NCBI GenBank assembly: GCA_947683625.1
Contig: CANTUR010000049.1
Coordinates: 9,588,501-9,652,500, forward strand
Length of the DNA: 64,000 nt
Origin: Mallotus nudiflorus
Lineage: Eukaryota; Streptophyta; Magnoliopsida; Malpighiales; Euphorbiaceae
Reading direction: 5' to 3'
The notes under the pieces were generated by a model, which did no database searches, was not told where the DNA came from, and saw only the letters and a list, made by a program, of their open reading frames with translations. Every line of letters starts with the position of its first letter. The first letter of the stretch is position 1. A program made the position numbers and the translations under genes. Shown piece after piece: positions 23,861 to 36,375 of the stretch.

Positions 23861-26800
23861 CCCTTTGATGTTGTAAAAAAGAGCCAGGGATACTGCTCTC
23901 CCTATGAACAGTGAAGTAGTTGATTGCCCTTATTCAGACATAGATAAAATCTCAGCAGTAACCATGAAGTATGGGATTTACTGGGCTAGCCAATAGTGAA
24001 GTTTGACTATAAAGTCAAGTACACAGCACCTCATGCTACCCACACACTCTTAGAAGACATAATAACCTCAGGATGGGAGAAAATTTTGACAAGGAAGATG
24101 GGATGATAAGTACTATATAGCTTTAGAACCTATAAGTCATGGGGATAGACATATGGTACAACTCTAATGATCCTGAAATCATTATTAGGGACCAAAATAG
24201 TAGTACAAAAGTATATAAGCAAGTATTTGAGAAGCCCTCACTAATATTTAATCATGTAACTCACAGCAAGTGGGTATATCAACCTCCTAAGAAAGAGAAG
24301 GGACCCTTTAAGGAGAAAGAAGTAGCAAGAGATCAAGCTCCAGTCAAAGAGAAAGACACTATCGTCAAACAGCTCAAGAAACTCAGCATAAGCCAGTATC
24401 TAAGACCTGCTCATTGCCTCTAAGAAGGAAAAAGATGCCCTAGTTAGAGTGGGAGATATTGAATCAGTAATAAAATTTACCATCTTGGACATCCCTCTGA
24501 CTTTTTCCCTACTACTAGGAAGACCTTGGTTCCACCCACTAGGGGGCATACCTTCCACTATGCATTAGAAGATCAAGTTCCCTCTAAATGGAAAGGTCGT
24601 TACCATCCCTATTGAAACAAATAGCATTATTGCCTATTTGAATGTGGTCCTACTAGGATTCTAGGTTTTTATGATCCCAAAGTTGTTGCTATGATGAAGA
24701 AGATGTAATATCTACTTAGAACATGATTAGAAGGAAGAAACATTGGAGTTATAGAATTCCTTGACTTCTGAGGATAGACCAACAGAAGTGGTCTAGGGTA
24801 CAATCCTAAAAAGGATACTGGGGCTAAGAAACTAACATCTTTTATGGCTAAAAGCTCAACCCAAGTCTATCAAGGATAAGCTGGGGAATGAATGAGCAAT
24901 AAAATGAAAGAACTAGGGTTTGAGATCTTCAATGACAACCTCAAGGAGAAACACTTACCAGACATAATCATTGAGACTGACATATATGAACTGATAAAAA
25001 ACATGGAGATAGAATTTGAGAGTGAAGCTATCAATCATGCTCAAGTTATAGCCATCCTTGAATCGAGCATTGATGACATCCTGTTTGAAGACATTGATGA
25101 TGATTTCTATACTTTATCTTTATTTGAAAATGATGATGTAATGAACTCTAAAGTTAATGCAATGAAATATGATTTTGCTTACTTGTTTGATGTCTTTCTT
25201 GATGGTAGTGTGCATTGCATTGATAAAAACATTAGCATAATATTTGAAATTCATTCCATATGCACTGAATCATTTAACATTGGCACGAAATTTGAACCAC
25301 ATATTTTGCATATTTTAAAAGATGTTACCTATGAAGAGATGAGAGAAATTGAAAAATATTAATAAAATATTCAAAAGTATTTGCTTGGACGTACGACGAT
25401 ATGCCTAATATTGACAAAGACATTGCTCAACACTTCATTCCTACCAAAGAAGGGTGCAAACTAGTAAAGCAGAAATTGAGAAAACTTAGACCAGAATGGG
25501 CCCAACTAGTGAAAGAGGACATCGAGAAATAGATCAAGGAAAAATTCCTAGAGGTAGTAGACTATCCAGAATGGTTAGCAAATGTGGTGCTAGTACCAAA
25601 GAAAGGCAAAGGGGTCAGGATATGTGTTGACTATAGAGATCTAAATAAAGCCTACTTGAAGGATGATTTCCCACTACCCTACATAGACATATTGGTTGAT
25701 AGTGCCGCTATATATGAAATGTACTTCTTCATGGATGGATTCTCTTCATACAATTAGATCCTAATAGCCATTATCAACAAAGCAAAGATAACTTTCATAA
25801 CTGAATGAGGTAATTACTGCTATAGAGTAATGCATTTTGGATTAAAGAATGCAGGGGCAACCTACCAGAGAATGGAAATTGCAATGTTCCATGACATGAT
25901 ACACAAATAAGTAGAGGTATATGTTGAATACATGAAGGTCAAGTCAAGATCTCAAAAATTTCCTCAGAAGGGTCAAAAAGTATAGTCTTAGGCTAAATCC
26001 AATGAAATGAGGACTCGAGGTCACTTTTAGAAAGATGCTGGGGTATATTGTTAGTTAGAACATGATTGAAATGGATCTAGAAAAAGCAAAAGCCATCAAA
26101 GAGATGCTAGTGCCAAAAATAGAGAAAGAAATTATAGCATTTCTAAGGAAACTACAATTCATTAGTAGATTCATTACTAAGTTAATAGCAGTGTGTGAAC
26201 TGATCTTTAAGCTACTTAAAAAAGATTAGATGGTTAAATGGAATAAACAATATTAGTTAGCATTTAACAAGATTAGAAGCTACTTAGACAACCCATCAGT
26301 TCTAAAACCACTTAAACTAGGGATAGCTTTAACCTTGTATCTAACCATTAAAGGGAATGCAATCGATGCAATGTTAGCCCAAGAGGGAGAAACAAAACCA
26401 AAACATGCAGTCTACTACTTAAGCAAGAGGATGCTACCATATGAGGAGAAGTACAACTAAGTAAAATAGATAAGTCTAGTAATGGTATGGGCAATGAAGA
26501 AACTCATAAACTACTTTTAATCTTACAGAATTTAGGCCATGTCTAAAATGGACCCAATAAAGTACCTCTACAAAGCCCCTTCTTTAGTGGGAAACTTGCC
26601 AAGTGGCTCATGCTGCTAACAGAATTTGACGTGCAATATCTAACTAAAAAGGCAATAAAAGGGAGAGCAGTGACTAAATTTCTAGCTCCAGATTGAGAAG
26701 AAATCCAGCTGGACTTCCCAAATGACCTCAGCTCAGCCATTAAGATCCAAGGATGGCCCATGTACTTTGGCAGAGTAGTCAATTAGTTCGGCGCAGGAGT

Positions 26801-28483
26801 TAGTGTCATACTACAATCTCTAGAAGGTGAAGTAGTACGAATTGCTAATAAGCTTGAGTTTAGAGTCATAAATAATGAAGTAGAATATGAGGTGTGCACA
26901 TTCAGAATAGAAGTATTGATAGCCCTAGATATCACATAAGTTGAAATCTTCAAAGATTCAATGTTAGTAATAAATCATGCCACGAAAGAGTGGGAATTAA
27001 ATGAGCAGCACCTAAAGCCTTATTTTGACAACTTGAGACTCCTCACCATGTCCTTCTAAAAATGTAGATTCATTTATCTCCCTAGGAATCATAATCAAAT
27101 GGTAGATGCACTTGCTTCCCTAGCATTAGTATGGGGAAGACCATCCAAAATGCCCATGAAGCCTTTGATTCTACTCAGATAAGGACAACCTTGTCATAAA
27201 AGCTATAGAATAGTGAGGACATAAATAGTTAAAAACCTTATTTATATGACATCCAGAGATATATGAAGGAATGAGCCTATCCTGATCAAGCAAATGAAAG
27301 AGATAAAGTAGTCATTCGATGACTAGCATCAAAATTCACTTCGCACTAGGGTGTGTTATACAGGAGAACCTTAGATGGTTTACAACTCTGATGTCTAGAT
27401 GAAATTAAAGCTGTAAGAGTAATAGAAGAAGAACATGAGGGTGTTTATGGTCCACACATGAATGGAGCAATCATGGCTAAGAAGTTAATCAGACAAGGTT
27501 GTTCTCGATGACGATGATGGAAGATTGCATCAAATTTGTAAGGAAATCCCATAAGTATTAGATCCACGGGAATGTCAGTCACCTTCCCTTAACAAAACTA
27601 CACTACATCTCCTCTCTATGGTCATTCTTAGTATGGGGACTAGACATAATTAGGGAAATCCACTCGATAGGCTCAAATGGACATAGGTTCATTTTAGTGG
27701 TAGTGGACTACTTTACAAAATGGGTCAAAGTAGAATCATCCATAAGGATAAGAGCTAAGCAAGTGGCTAAGTTCATCGAAAGAAATTTGTTCTATTGATA
27801 TGGGATCCCCCATCATATCATCTCTGAAAATAGTGTTCAATTTCAAGGTGAAGTTAGAGAGCTACTAAGGAGTTATAAGGTGGAACATAAAAAATCTTCT
27901 CCTTACCGACCATAAGCAAATAGGGTCGTCAAAGCTACAAATAAGAAGATAAAAAAGATCTTATCAAAGGTGACTCAGATTTACTGAGATTTAAGCAGAC
28001 AAATTGCAACACGCCTTATAGGGGTACCGAACAATAGTCAGAGCTTCAATAGAAGCAACTCATTTCTCATTAGTGTATGGATCAGAAGCAGTTCTTTTAT
28101 ATGAAATAGAGATTAAGTCTCTTCAGGTAACAATCAAATCTAAATTGCCAAAAGTACAGTGGGCTAGACAAAGGCATGACAATCTCACTCTCTTAGATAG
28201 CCAAAGGCTCAAGGCTCTATACCACACACAGTTGTATCAAGCTCAAGTAGCCAAGACATTCAATAGAAGAGTAAAACACAAGAGTGTGAAAGTAGGAGAT
28301 TAGGTGCTAAAGAAAGCAAGATAGAATGTTCCAGACCCTAGAGGGAAATTTAAACCAAACTGGGAAGGCCCATACCTAGTCAAATATGCCTTATCAAAAG
28401 GAGCAGTCAAGCTGATGGATTCTGAAGGTAATGAGTTCTTTGATCTTATCAATACAGACTGCCTAAAGAAGTACTATATCTAA
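23861..28483 (+). pseudogene. Pol of Gypsy A: PR, RT, RNase H, archaeal-type RNase H, IN
   Basis: Order along the strand: a DLLG..KFDYKVKY module near 23970-24090; the protease C-end (TILDIPLTFSLLLGRPW) near 24480-24530; a linker that stays open at 24892-25362; RT (FAWTYDDMP, DFPLPYIDILVD) from about 25380; RNase H; an archaeal-type RNase H near 26740-27150 (GAGVSVIL, ALASLALVWG); and integrase at about 27590-28480. Dual RNase H is a Tat-lineage trait. The RT motif YVDD reads YVEY. Two integrase catalytic positions read SENS and VVKATNK where DNG and VEAANK are expected. Dozens of stops are present. The protein is dead. Confidence 0.85.
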
Positions 28484-28489
28484 GGCATA

Positions 28490-29000
28490 ACAAAATATTA
28501 TTGAGTTAAAAATCTAAAAATGGAAGCTAAAGCAAAAGTTAGGGACTTCCTGTTGAGTTGAAAACCTAAAAATGGTAGCTCAGGCAAAAATTAAGGAAAG
28601 AGAGAAAATACTTAATTAGAAAACCTAAGAAGGCTAGTTAAGGATAGGGGTAGCCTTAAGATCAAAATTTATATAAATGCACCTGTGCTTTTCTTAAATA
28701 ATTATAGTGAAATGACAATGATTGCCAATTTATACAAAATTTCTTTGAAAAGTGAAATACATTTTATCATAATGAATTGCATCAAGCATGTTTTGCATTT
28801 TATTTCATTACATGAACATGGTTCTTACCATCCTCTCTGAGCTCTCTCTTTAAGATCACCCACTATTGTTAAATCAAAAAAAACCCAACTAGGTGTGAAA
28901 AGCTCCAAAAGGAGACACCCTAGGCAGAAAAGGGAAGAAAAAGAAAATTCAGTTAAGTGCAAAAAGGTCTAAAAGGAGATGCCTTAGGCAAAAAAGGGAA
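28490..29000 (+). repeat. Post-pol repeats of Gypsy A
   Basis: A unit near gaaaacctaaaaatggtagctc, followed by aggcaaaa(g/a)ttagg, occurs three times at 28505-28650. A second unit (aaaaggagacaccctaggca / aaaaggagatgccttaggca) occurs twice at 28900-29000. Similar post-integrase repeats occur in element B. Confidence 0.65.
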
Positions 29001-29238
29001 TAGAGGTAGACAATAGCAATGGCAAACATCATCATTGATACACAGTAAGAGGCATATACAATCATCATCGTACAAGCATTATACAACATGTGGGACAAAG
29101 GCCCAGATATAACACCTAGAGTACACAACCTTGGGAAAATAATACAACAAAGTAAACCACACACCAAAAGTCATACACCTAGCTCCTAAAATAACTACAT
29201 CGGCCATGGTTGTTATAAGAAGCAAGCACTAATCCTAC

Positions 29239-31824
29239 TTAATCATCCCCATTATCTGGTCTTGACTCATCATCATTCATTGTAAAGGATGATAGTCGTG
29301 ACTCCAGCTCACTGATGCAGTCATGATAAGCTACACGCTCCCACTCCCATTCACTACTAGCGAGACAGTGCTCAACCTACATTACACATTGCATATCATA
29401 CACTCATACATAAAACATATGCATAAAATAAATAGGTACAATAAAGAGGGCATACCCTCTGAGTGGTAGCAAACTCCAAAAAGCACTGCTATACACTCCC
29501 TACAACAGTATGCCAGTACTGACCAGAGGAGACATGAATCTACAAAAGCAAGCAAATAAGTCAACCACCACTTACTAAATAAATGAAACATAGGCAAAAA
29601 TAAGTGGAGAACACAAATATGGGTAGCATCAGTAAGAGAAACACTCAACTGAGGAAAGCTAGGTCTAGGCAAATTAAAACTCATTACTCTACCAAGAATA
29701 TCTGTCCCAAGTATAGATAAAGATGGCTGAATCGTAAAGTCCCCAAGAGTAGTACCACCAGAAGCCACGCCATTGGAATGGATAGTTGCCTTATTACAGA
29801 AAGTGCCCTTATGCTCCTTAAAATGAGATTCGAATCTTCTCTGACGTCATTGCATTTAAGTTCTTTTAACTCACATCAATTATAGATTATTACTAATAAA
29901 TTTTTCTACATGCTTCCACTAAAATATGAATAAAGGCTTATCGGATTAGAAGAAGCGACTCTTGATGACTCGCGTGATGCTTAATCCTCAAACCTAAAGG
30001 ATGAGATGCATCTGCCTGAGAAGGTGGAGGTTAAGGAAAGGTTCCACTAGCTAAAACATCAATCAGCTAATGGATCAATACATCAGCATAAGGCAAACCC
30101 GTACTCTTTAAGTAGCTCTCAGAGGGGAATCCTATCATAATAGTAAGAAGATCATCACCACAAAGCTCATGGCCTTAAAACATCTCACTAGGATGAGGGA
30201 TGAGAATTCTCCTCATATGTGGGCCATCCCACCAATGATGGACTCACTCACCCAAATACCATACTTTACCGATAAGGCTAGAGAGCAACACTCATCTCTC
30301 TATCAGTTGCCTTGCAGTCACCATCTCATTCACCACCTACTAGTAAAGAAAGATTTGCTCAAAGGGAAATAATGAACAAAAGATCCTTAAGAAAGAAATA
30401 ACTAACATAACAAGAATCAGATGTACTTGATTGGGGGACAGCTTCCCCATATGGTCCCGAGCTACCATGAAATCCTCAATCAAATTAGTATTCTTCTGAA
30501 TCCAGTGAGAACAATGAGGGAATCCATTCTTGTAGAAATGCTCAATGGAAGGATGAGGGACAATCTTGAACTCATATGCCTAGATCTATCAAAATTAGAG
30601 GATTAGAAATAATAAACCCAAAAGTAAAAGAACATATAATAGAACTCCTACTCACATCCAACATGAAAAGGCATCCACAGATCCTTGAGCCACCTTGGCA
30701 TGCTCCGTTAAGGCCTAAGTACATATGAGTAGAGGTAGTAGTGCCCTACCAATAGCTCAGTAAGCCATCTAGATCTCTCAAGACAGACAACAATTGCATA
30801 TCACTCGTACTCGAAGGGTTTGAGAAGATAACAACACTCAAAAAATAAAATAAAAAGCAATGAGCAAACTGTTCTACTAAGACAAGACCATCACTGTATA
30901 AAGTCTCCATAAAAGAAACAAACTTTGTGTTATGAGCAAGATATAGGAAATTAGACTTCATAGGTTTGACAACCTTAAGCGAATCCATTGTGAGGCGCCT
31001 CCTTGCTATAGCAGTAGAACACTCCTCCTCACTAAAAGGAATAGGGTCTTCAGAAAAGCTCAAACCCATGATAACGAAAAAATCCAAAAGGGTAATAGTT
31101 TTCTCCCCGATAGGTAGATGGAAGGTGTGCATCGTGTCCATCCATTGCTCTATCAATGCATACATGGCAATCTGACTCGATGCATATGAATTATAAGATA
31201 ATGCAATATTAACTCCATCAAAGCCCTTCCTAGTAATAATTTGCTTCACACACATTGAGAGACCCTGATAATACATGCTGACTCTATTAAAACTACTAGG
31301 CAACACAATAACATACCTACAAGGCTACAAACAAAAGGTAAACTATCAAACATTTGCATAGCTACTAAATACTAACATATCTCTCTCTCTTTATCATTTA
31401 ATAGGATAAAAATAATAACAATAGCCAAAAAGAAAAAAATCTTGGCAATCACTAGCAGATGATCACAACATTTACAATAAAGCTATAACTAGATAGACAG
31501 TTGCAGTAAGAGCTACTGAGCTACATTTACAATAACCTTATACAAAAAAATAAACAATAAAGCAACCAATAAATAAGCTTCAAAAAATAAGGGCAAAGAA
31601 GGACCTACCTCATGGTGATGACGCACCCAAGCATGAGTCTCCAAGCTATAAATAATAGGGATTGGATCTCCTTGAGAAAGCTTGGATGGCTAAGGACTCT
31701 GAGCACCAGATGTGCTAATCCCTACAATGGATGTCCTAGCTCCAGTGGATTCTGTAAAGTCACCCTCAACATCAACATTAATAAAAATGTCCTCCAGACC
31801 CTTTGGAATATTGGAGAACCCCAT
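29239..31824 (-). pseudogene. Spliced plant-mobile-domain (PMD) gene, antisense in Gypsy A
   Basis: ATG at 31824 (MGFSNIPKGLEDIF) opens exon 1 (31824-31609), which ends ..HHHE at a GTAGGT donor. Exon 2 starts at 31324 after TTTGTAG, keeps frame (PCRYVIVLPSSFNR) and stays open for about 190 codons. It carries the PMD core: LIEQWMDTMHTFHLPIGEKT then ITLLDFFVIMGLSF, matching the family pattern THTFHLPxGEMTxTLxDV. Further exon-like blocks are VPHPSIEHFYKNGFPH (near 30560), GGTTLGDFTIQPSLS (29768-29600) and the last exon 29376-29239 ending RPDNGDD*. Exon 1 has one TAG and later exons have shifts. PMD is otherwise known from MULE-type transposons and host MAIN-like proteins. Its role here is unknown. 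Confidence 0.75.
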
Positions 31825-31955
31825 TTTACACAGAAAAAATGGAAGTATAGAAGAAAAAAATAAAGCCAAAAGTGGTCAAAACATAAAAAGGGTCAAGAAA
31901 AGTTGGAAAACACTCAAAAAAGTCTGGACAAAGCCTTTGTAAACCTCTAAAATGA

Positions 31956-31967
31956 CTATTTAAATAG
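31956..31967 (-). promoter_or_regulatory. Palindromic TATA box of the antisense PMD gene
   Basis: CTATTTAAATAG is a perfect 12-base palindrome about 130 bases upstream of the PMD ATG. On its far side lie cacatg/catgtg words (31990-32060), the same arrangement as upstream of the LTR TATA boxes. The PMD gene of element C has TATTTAAAC at a comparable place. Confidence 0.55.
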
Positions 31968-32329
31968 GCCTAGAGGGGAGGAAGTATGTGATGATGTGCT
32001 AGGTGTGTGACCACACGCTTTCCACATGTAGTCACATGCACTTCCTCCTTCCACGTGCTCTTATGTGGTTTTACACATACTTTGATACTTTGCACACTCA
32101 CTTCTATGGTCCTAAACTTCCATTTAAGCATAAGACATGCATCAAACTCACATAAAAGTACATTGATGTGACTCCATCTGTCTCAAGACACTATACACAC
32201 ACCGCTTCTTTTAAAAAATTAAACATTGTACAAAAGATGAAGAACAAGGAAAATTCACTGTAAGGATATCTCTCTCCAAATAATCAAAATAACATCCTCA
32301 ACATGAAAAATAATTGCATCATTAGAAGC

Positions 32330-32690
32330 ACTCTCACATTGCTTAGAAGCACTCACTCACTGCTTAGAAGCACTCTCACATTGCTTCACATTGCTTAGAA
32401 GCATTCATATTTCTTATGAGCACTCTCACTTCGCTTAGTAGCACTCTCACATTGCTTAGAAGCACTCTAACATATTGCTTAGAATCATCTTCTCATTGCT
32501 TAAAAAAACTTTCACTGCTCAGAAGCATCTTCTCAGTACTTAGAAGCACTTTCACTACTTAGAAGCATCTTCTCATTGCTTAGAAGCATCCTCACATTAC
32601 TTGGAAGCACTCTCATATTGCTTAGGAGAACTTTCACATTTCTTAGGAGCATTCACACTGCTTAAGAGCATTCTCATTTACTTTATAACA
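32330..32690. repeat. 21-bp minisatellite (GCTTAGAAGCA type)
   Basis: About 15 units close to gcttagaagcactctcacatt run in tandem, with some shortened units. The array lies beyond the antisense PMD promoter near the 3' end of Gypsy A. Confidence 0.85.
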
Positions 32691-33186
32691 TCTTTATTTT
32701 GTGTGACACCAAAGAAGGTTTGTGTGACACCTAAGAAGGTTATAGTTGGATAATATGTTAACTTGAGTGAAATCTAATAAGGTTATAATCAAATTCTTGT
32801 TGCTTAAGAGCATGGTCATTCATGTGACACCTATAAAGGTTATAGTTGCATGTTTATTTTGCTTGACATGTTAAAAGGTTATAGTCACATTTTCATTCCT
32901 TAGTAGCACCCTCATTTGCATGACATCTAAGAAGGTTATAATCACATATTCACTTGCATGACTCCTAAAAAGGTTATAGTTGCATGTTCATTTGTATGAC
33001 ACCTAAGAAGGTCATAGTCACATTTCATTGCTTAATAGCATGTTCATTTATATGACCCATAAGAAAGTTATAGTTGAATTTTCATTGCTTAATAGCATAG
33101 TCATTTGCCTGATGCCAAAAAGAGTTATAGTCACATCTCTCTTTTCTTAGTAGCATCCTCATTTATGTGACACCTAAAAAGGTTAT
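32690..33186. repeat. Minisatellite of GGTTATAG units in Gypsy A
   Basis: Units of about 40-57 bases contain aaggttatagt(t/c)(g/a)ca, ttcattt and tgacacctaaga. The array is cut at 33186 by the LTR of element B. The same unit family, inverted, is found at 47455-47890 in element C. Confidence 0.8.
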
Positions 33187-35298
33187 TGTAAGCACCCAAT
33201 TTTATGATGCAATTATGCATAATGTGACGAAAGCCTCTATGATGAAATATTAATTGAGAAATTGATCTCTAGCATTGAAATTTGAGATTTGAAGGACTAA
33301 ATTATAATTTTTTGGACCCAATTGCAAAATCATGATTTTAGGAGTGTCCTTTTGTTAATTTTTTTTTCGGGCCCCATAAGCAAAATGATACTGGGCATTT
33401 AGCTAATGTTGACCAGCATTTGCCTAATGTAGATTGGCATTAGCCAAATGCTGACTGGAATTTGCTTAATGCCGATTAGCATTAGGCGAATGCCAATCGG
33501 CATTAGAAAATTACCGATTGACATTACGTAATATTTTTAATTTTTTATTCATTTTTTAGTATTTTTATATTCACTGATTAGTTGAAAATTAATTTTGAGT
33601 ATTTTCTTAAAAGATAATTGTGGTTTTTACTTATTTAAAATGTATAAAAATTTTGAAAAATAAGACTTTTCATTAGTTCCTGGAATAGAGGAAAGTCCGT
33701 TCGTAGGTCTCTGCTTTAAAAAGCAAGAGACTGTGTGAGTGAGGGCTAGCTCCTGATTGTGTAGAAACCCTAAAATCACAGAGAGAAAAGAAATTTTTTT
33801 TCTTCACTACATAAAAAAGTACGCTTTTTTTTTTGTTTTCAATAGTCCATAAATAAAAAAATGTAAAGTCAATTCTCAAAACGGTAACAATCTCAATCTG
33901 AGGGCCCATCCAAGAGCATAAGCACAACATCTCATTTCTATTTTCTCCTTTCTTTTGATTTTCTTTTTAATTTAATTTCCTTTAATAATTATTTGATTTC
34001 CTTTTTTATTTAATTTCCTTTAATTGTTATTTTGTTCATTTGGCTAATGTGATTGCTATGTTTTTTTTTGTGTTTTCCTTTTGGAATCCAATTAGAGATT
34101 AATGAAGTCACTACAAGATATCTAGAAATCAAATAGAAGATCCATGGAATGTCATGGATTCTAAACTATGATTAGATTTTAAGGGCTGATGTTTCTGCAT
34201 TTATTATTTTTCCTATGTTATGTGTGTTAATTAATTTGGGTTTGTAATTAATTTTAATTTCTAGTACGTAGAATATTGTAATAACCCCAGTAGTGGGAAT
34301 AGTAAACTTTTACTTTTATGCTTTTAAAATGAATTAGTAATTAGGGTTTCACTGGGTAAAAATCAATTAAAATCAATGATGGTTTTAGATTAATTTAGGG
34401 TTGCATGTAAATTAATTTAGGCTTTTTTACAAAGTCACTAAAATGTATGTTTTATTTATTTTTATGTTTTATTTGTTTTGGGCTTGTTCTTTTATATTTT
34501 TATTCTTTTGGGCCCCAAGCCCTGATAGGTTCAAACCTACTAAATAAAATAGGCTTAAAATGATTTATGTTTAATTAATTTTAAAATTAATTTAGGCACA
34601 TTAGGTTAATATAGACTTAGGCTCAATTTTTAACTAAAATTAATTTAGACTTAGCTCAGCACATTTAATTTCATTTCCTTTAAAATAAATAGACTTAGGC
34701 CTACATTTCACTTAAAATAAAATCAAGTTAGACTAGGCCACTTATAAAATCCAATTTCTTTAGAACTTATATTAGGCCCACTTTTAAATGATTAAAATCA
34801 ATAGACTCAAGTTCACTAACTAATAAAAATGTAGGCACACCTTTATTCTATTTTCATTTGTAAATAAAAAATTGTAAAACTAGCTAACTTCAATAAAATT
34901 AACCTAGTTTAGACTTAGGGACAATGTACTTGAATGTATTTTTTTATGTGTGATTTTATTGACTAGATGCCTTAGGGTTAGATGGATGTTCAAATAGGGT
35001 TTAATAAAATTGCATGTAATTAGAGAATGAAGTAATAATTTATAAAGCAAGTATAAATGAACATGAGACTAAGAGAAGTTAGTATTTTGTTCCCAAAATC
35101 TCTTGGTTGTGGTGCTAACTTTCTTTTACAGAATCAAGTACAACCTTTTGATTTTTCCTAGTTATTACCCTAGGTGGTGACTCCTCATCTCCATGCCATG
35201 TCTTTGTGACAATGGTTAGTGTGTTCTCTAGGGCCCTAAGCCCAAACAGTGTTGCAGTTGCTAAAATCTTGGACATGCGCTAAACCCTGTAGTCTATA
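33187..35298 (+). mobile_element. Gypsy element B, 5' LTR
   Basis: It starts tgtaagcacccaatttt and ends beside the PBS at 35299. A second copy, inverted, fills 62114-64000; shared blocks include ccatggaatgtcatgga, gcta.aatcttgga and tgt.ctctagggcc. A 21-base repeat with the words gcattag / ctaatgc (about 33390-33530) lies in its upstream part. The last base pair is TA where CA is expected. Confidence 0.8.
33390..33530. repeat. 21-bp dyad-rich repeats in the B LTR
   Basis: Six to seven units of about 21 bases alternate gcattagc.aatgc-type words, such as attggcattagccaaatgctg and attagcattaggcgaatgcc. Each unit can pair with its neighbour. Confidence 0.8.
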
Positions 35299-35317
35299 GT
35301 GGTGACTCCACTAGGGA
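35299..35317 (+). promoter_or_regulatory. Primer binding site of Gypsy B
   Basis: GTGGTGACTCCACTAGGGA follows the LTR and differs from the site of element A by one base. Confidence 0.75.
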
Positions 35318-36375
35318 TAAGAGATACTAATTCCACTTATGTTCTTTAGAATTATTTTATCAATTATTATTTCATTATTGCATTCATTCTGCATGTCCGT
35401 ATTAAAATGATGGCATTGGTCTATGATTCGATGATTCCACTAGCTTCATGGAGTTGTAAATTGGCTAACCATCACTCTTAGCCTTAAGTTGGTTTAAGAG
35501 AGATTACTTGGCTCATTTGACCAGAGTCTGTAACCTAAGTCCTTAAGGGGGGTAATCTTCTCTTGAGTTGGTAAAGGATGCCCGACCCCTCTAACCTTGG
35601 CCTGTAACTCAACATCCATAATGGAGGACATCTTACTAAGGGAACCTTGACCTTTTCACCAGACTCTAACCATATATAATGGCTTAGTTACTTCCCTTAA
35701 GAATCTAGCCAAATTGCTCGTATGATTTTTGTCATGAGGTATTTCTATCTATAAAAGCCTAAACCTATACTTTTGAAGCCCACTTGGGCCAATAAAATAT
35801 TGGGCTAGACCTTTATACTTAGAAATGCTATTTCTATGCTTATTATCATCAGGTATTTCTATCTATAAAAGCCTACGCCCATACTTTTGAAGCCCCTTAG
35901 GGTAATGAAGATTAGGCTAGACTTTTATACTTAGAAATGCTGTTTTACTGCTTAAAGAGAGATCTGGCATGCGCGTCGATCCTTGATATCCTTCATTGAT
36001 ATTAAGACCAAGATAAAAAATCCTAGGATAAGAGACTCACCATTGAATAAGTGTGTAGGAGGAATAAGATTGGAAGGATGTATGTGGTACACTTGATTGA
36101 TATTTGCTTTCTTGCTACTTGCTGCATAACACGTGCATCATGCATGCATGCATTCTATGCATCATACTAACACCTTTTTTTGTAACCATCATAGATTCAT
36201 CTGGGCCTTCTCATATATGTGGACAAAAAGGTGGCAGAGTAATCAAAATAGATATAAGCCGTAAGTTAAAGCTCAAGAGATCCTTCAATAACTAGAGAAG
36301 AGTCCTATTAACCTACTTTACATAGAAGCTGAACTGACTCAGACTGAATAGAAAAAAATGGAATAATAACTAGAG
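35318..36375 (+). other. Leader of Gypsy B with conserved block and 114-bp duplication
   Basis: Block 35519-35553 matches element A at 32 of 35 bases. Direct copies starting at 35737 and 35851 (aggtatttctatctataaaa) repeat over about 100 bases. The leader ends in gcatgcatgcat words at about 36139-36170. No gene was seen. Confidence 0.7.

Noticed and set aside
30169..30606. Plus-strand frames at 30169-30372 and 30421-30606
   Set aside because: The minus strand here carries exon-like PMD gene sequence (VPHPSIEHFYKNGFPH), so these are shadows.
32330..33186. Regular short repeats resembling a CRISPR array
   Set aside because: Units are contiguous tandem repeats without unique spacers, in a plant retrotransposon.
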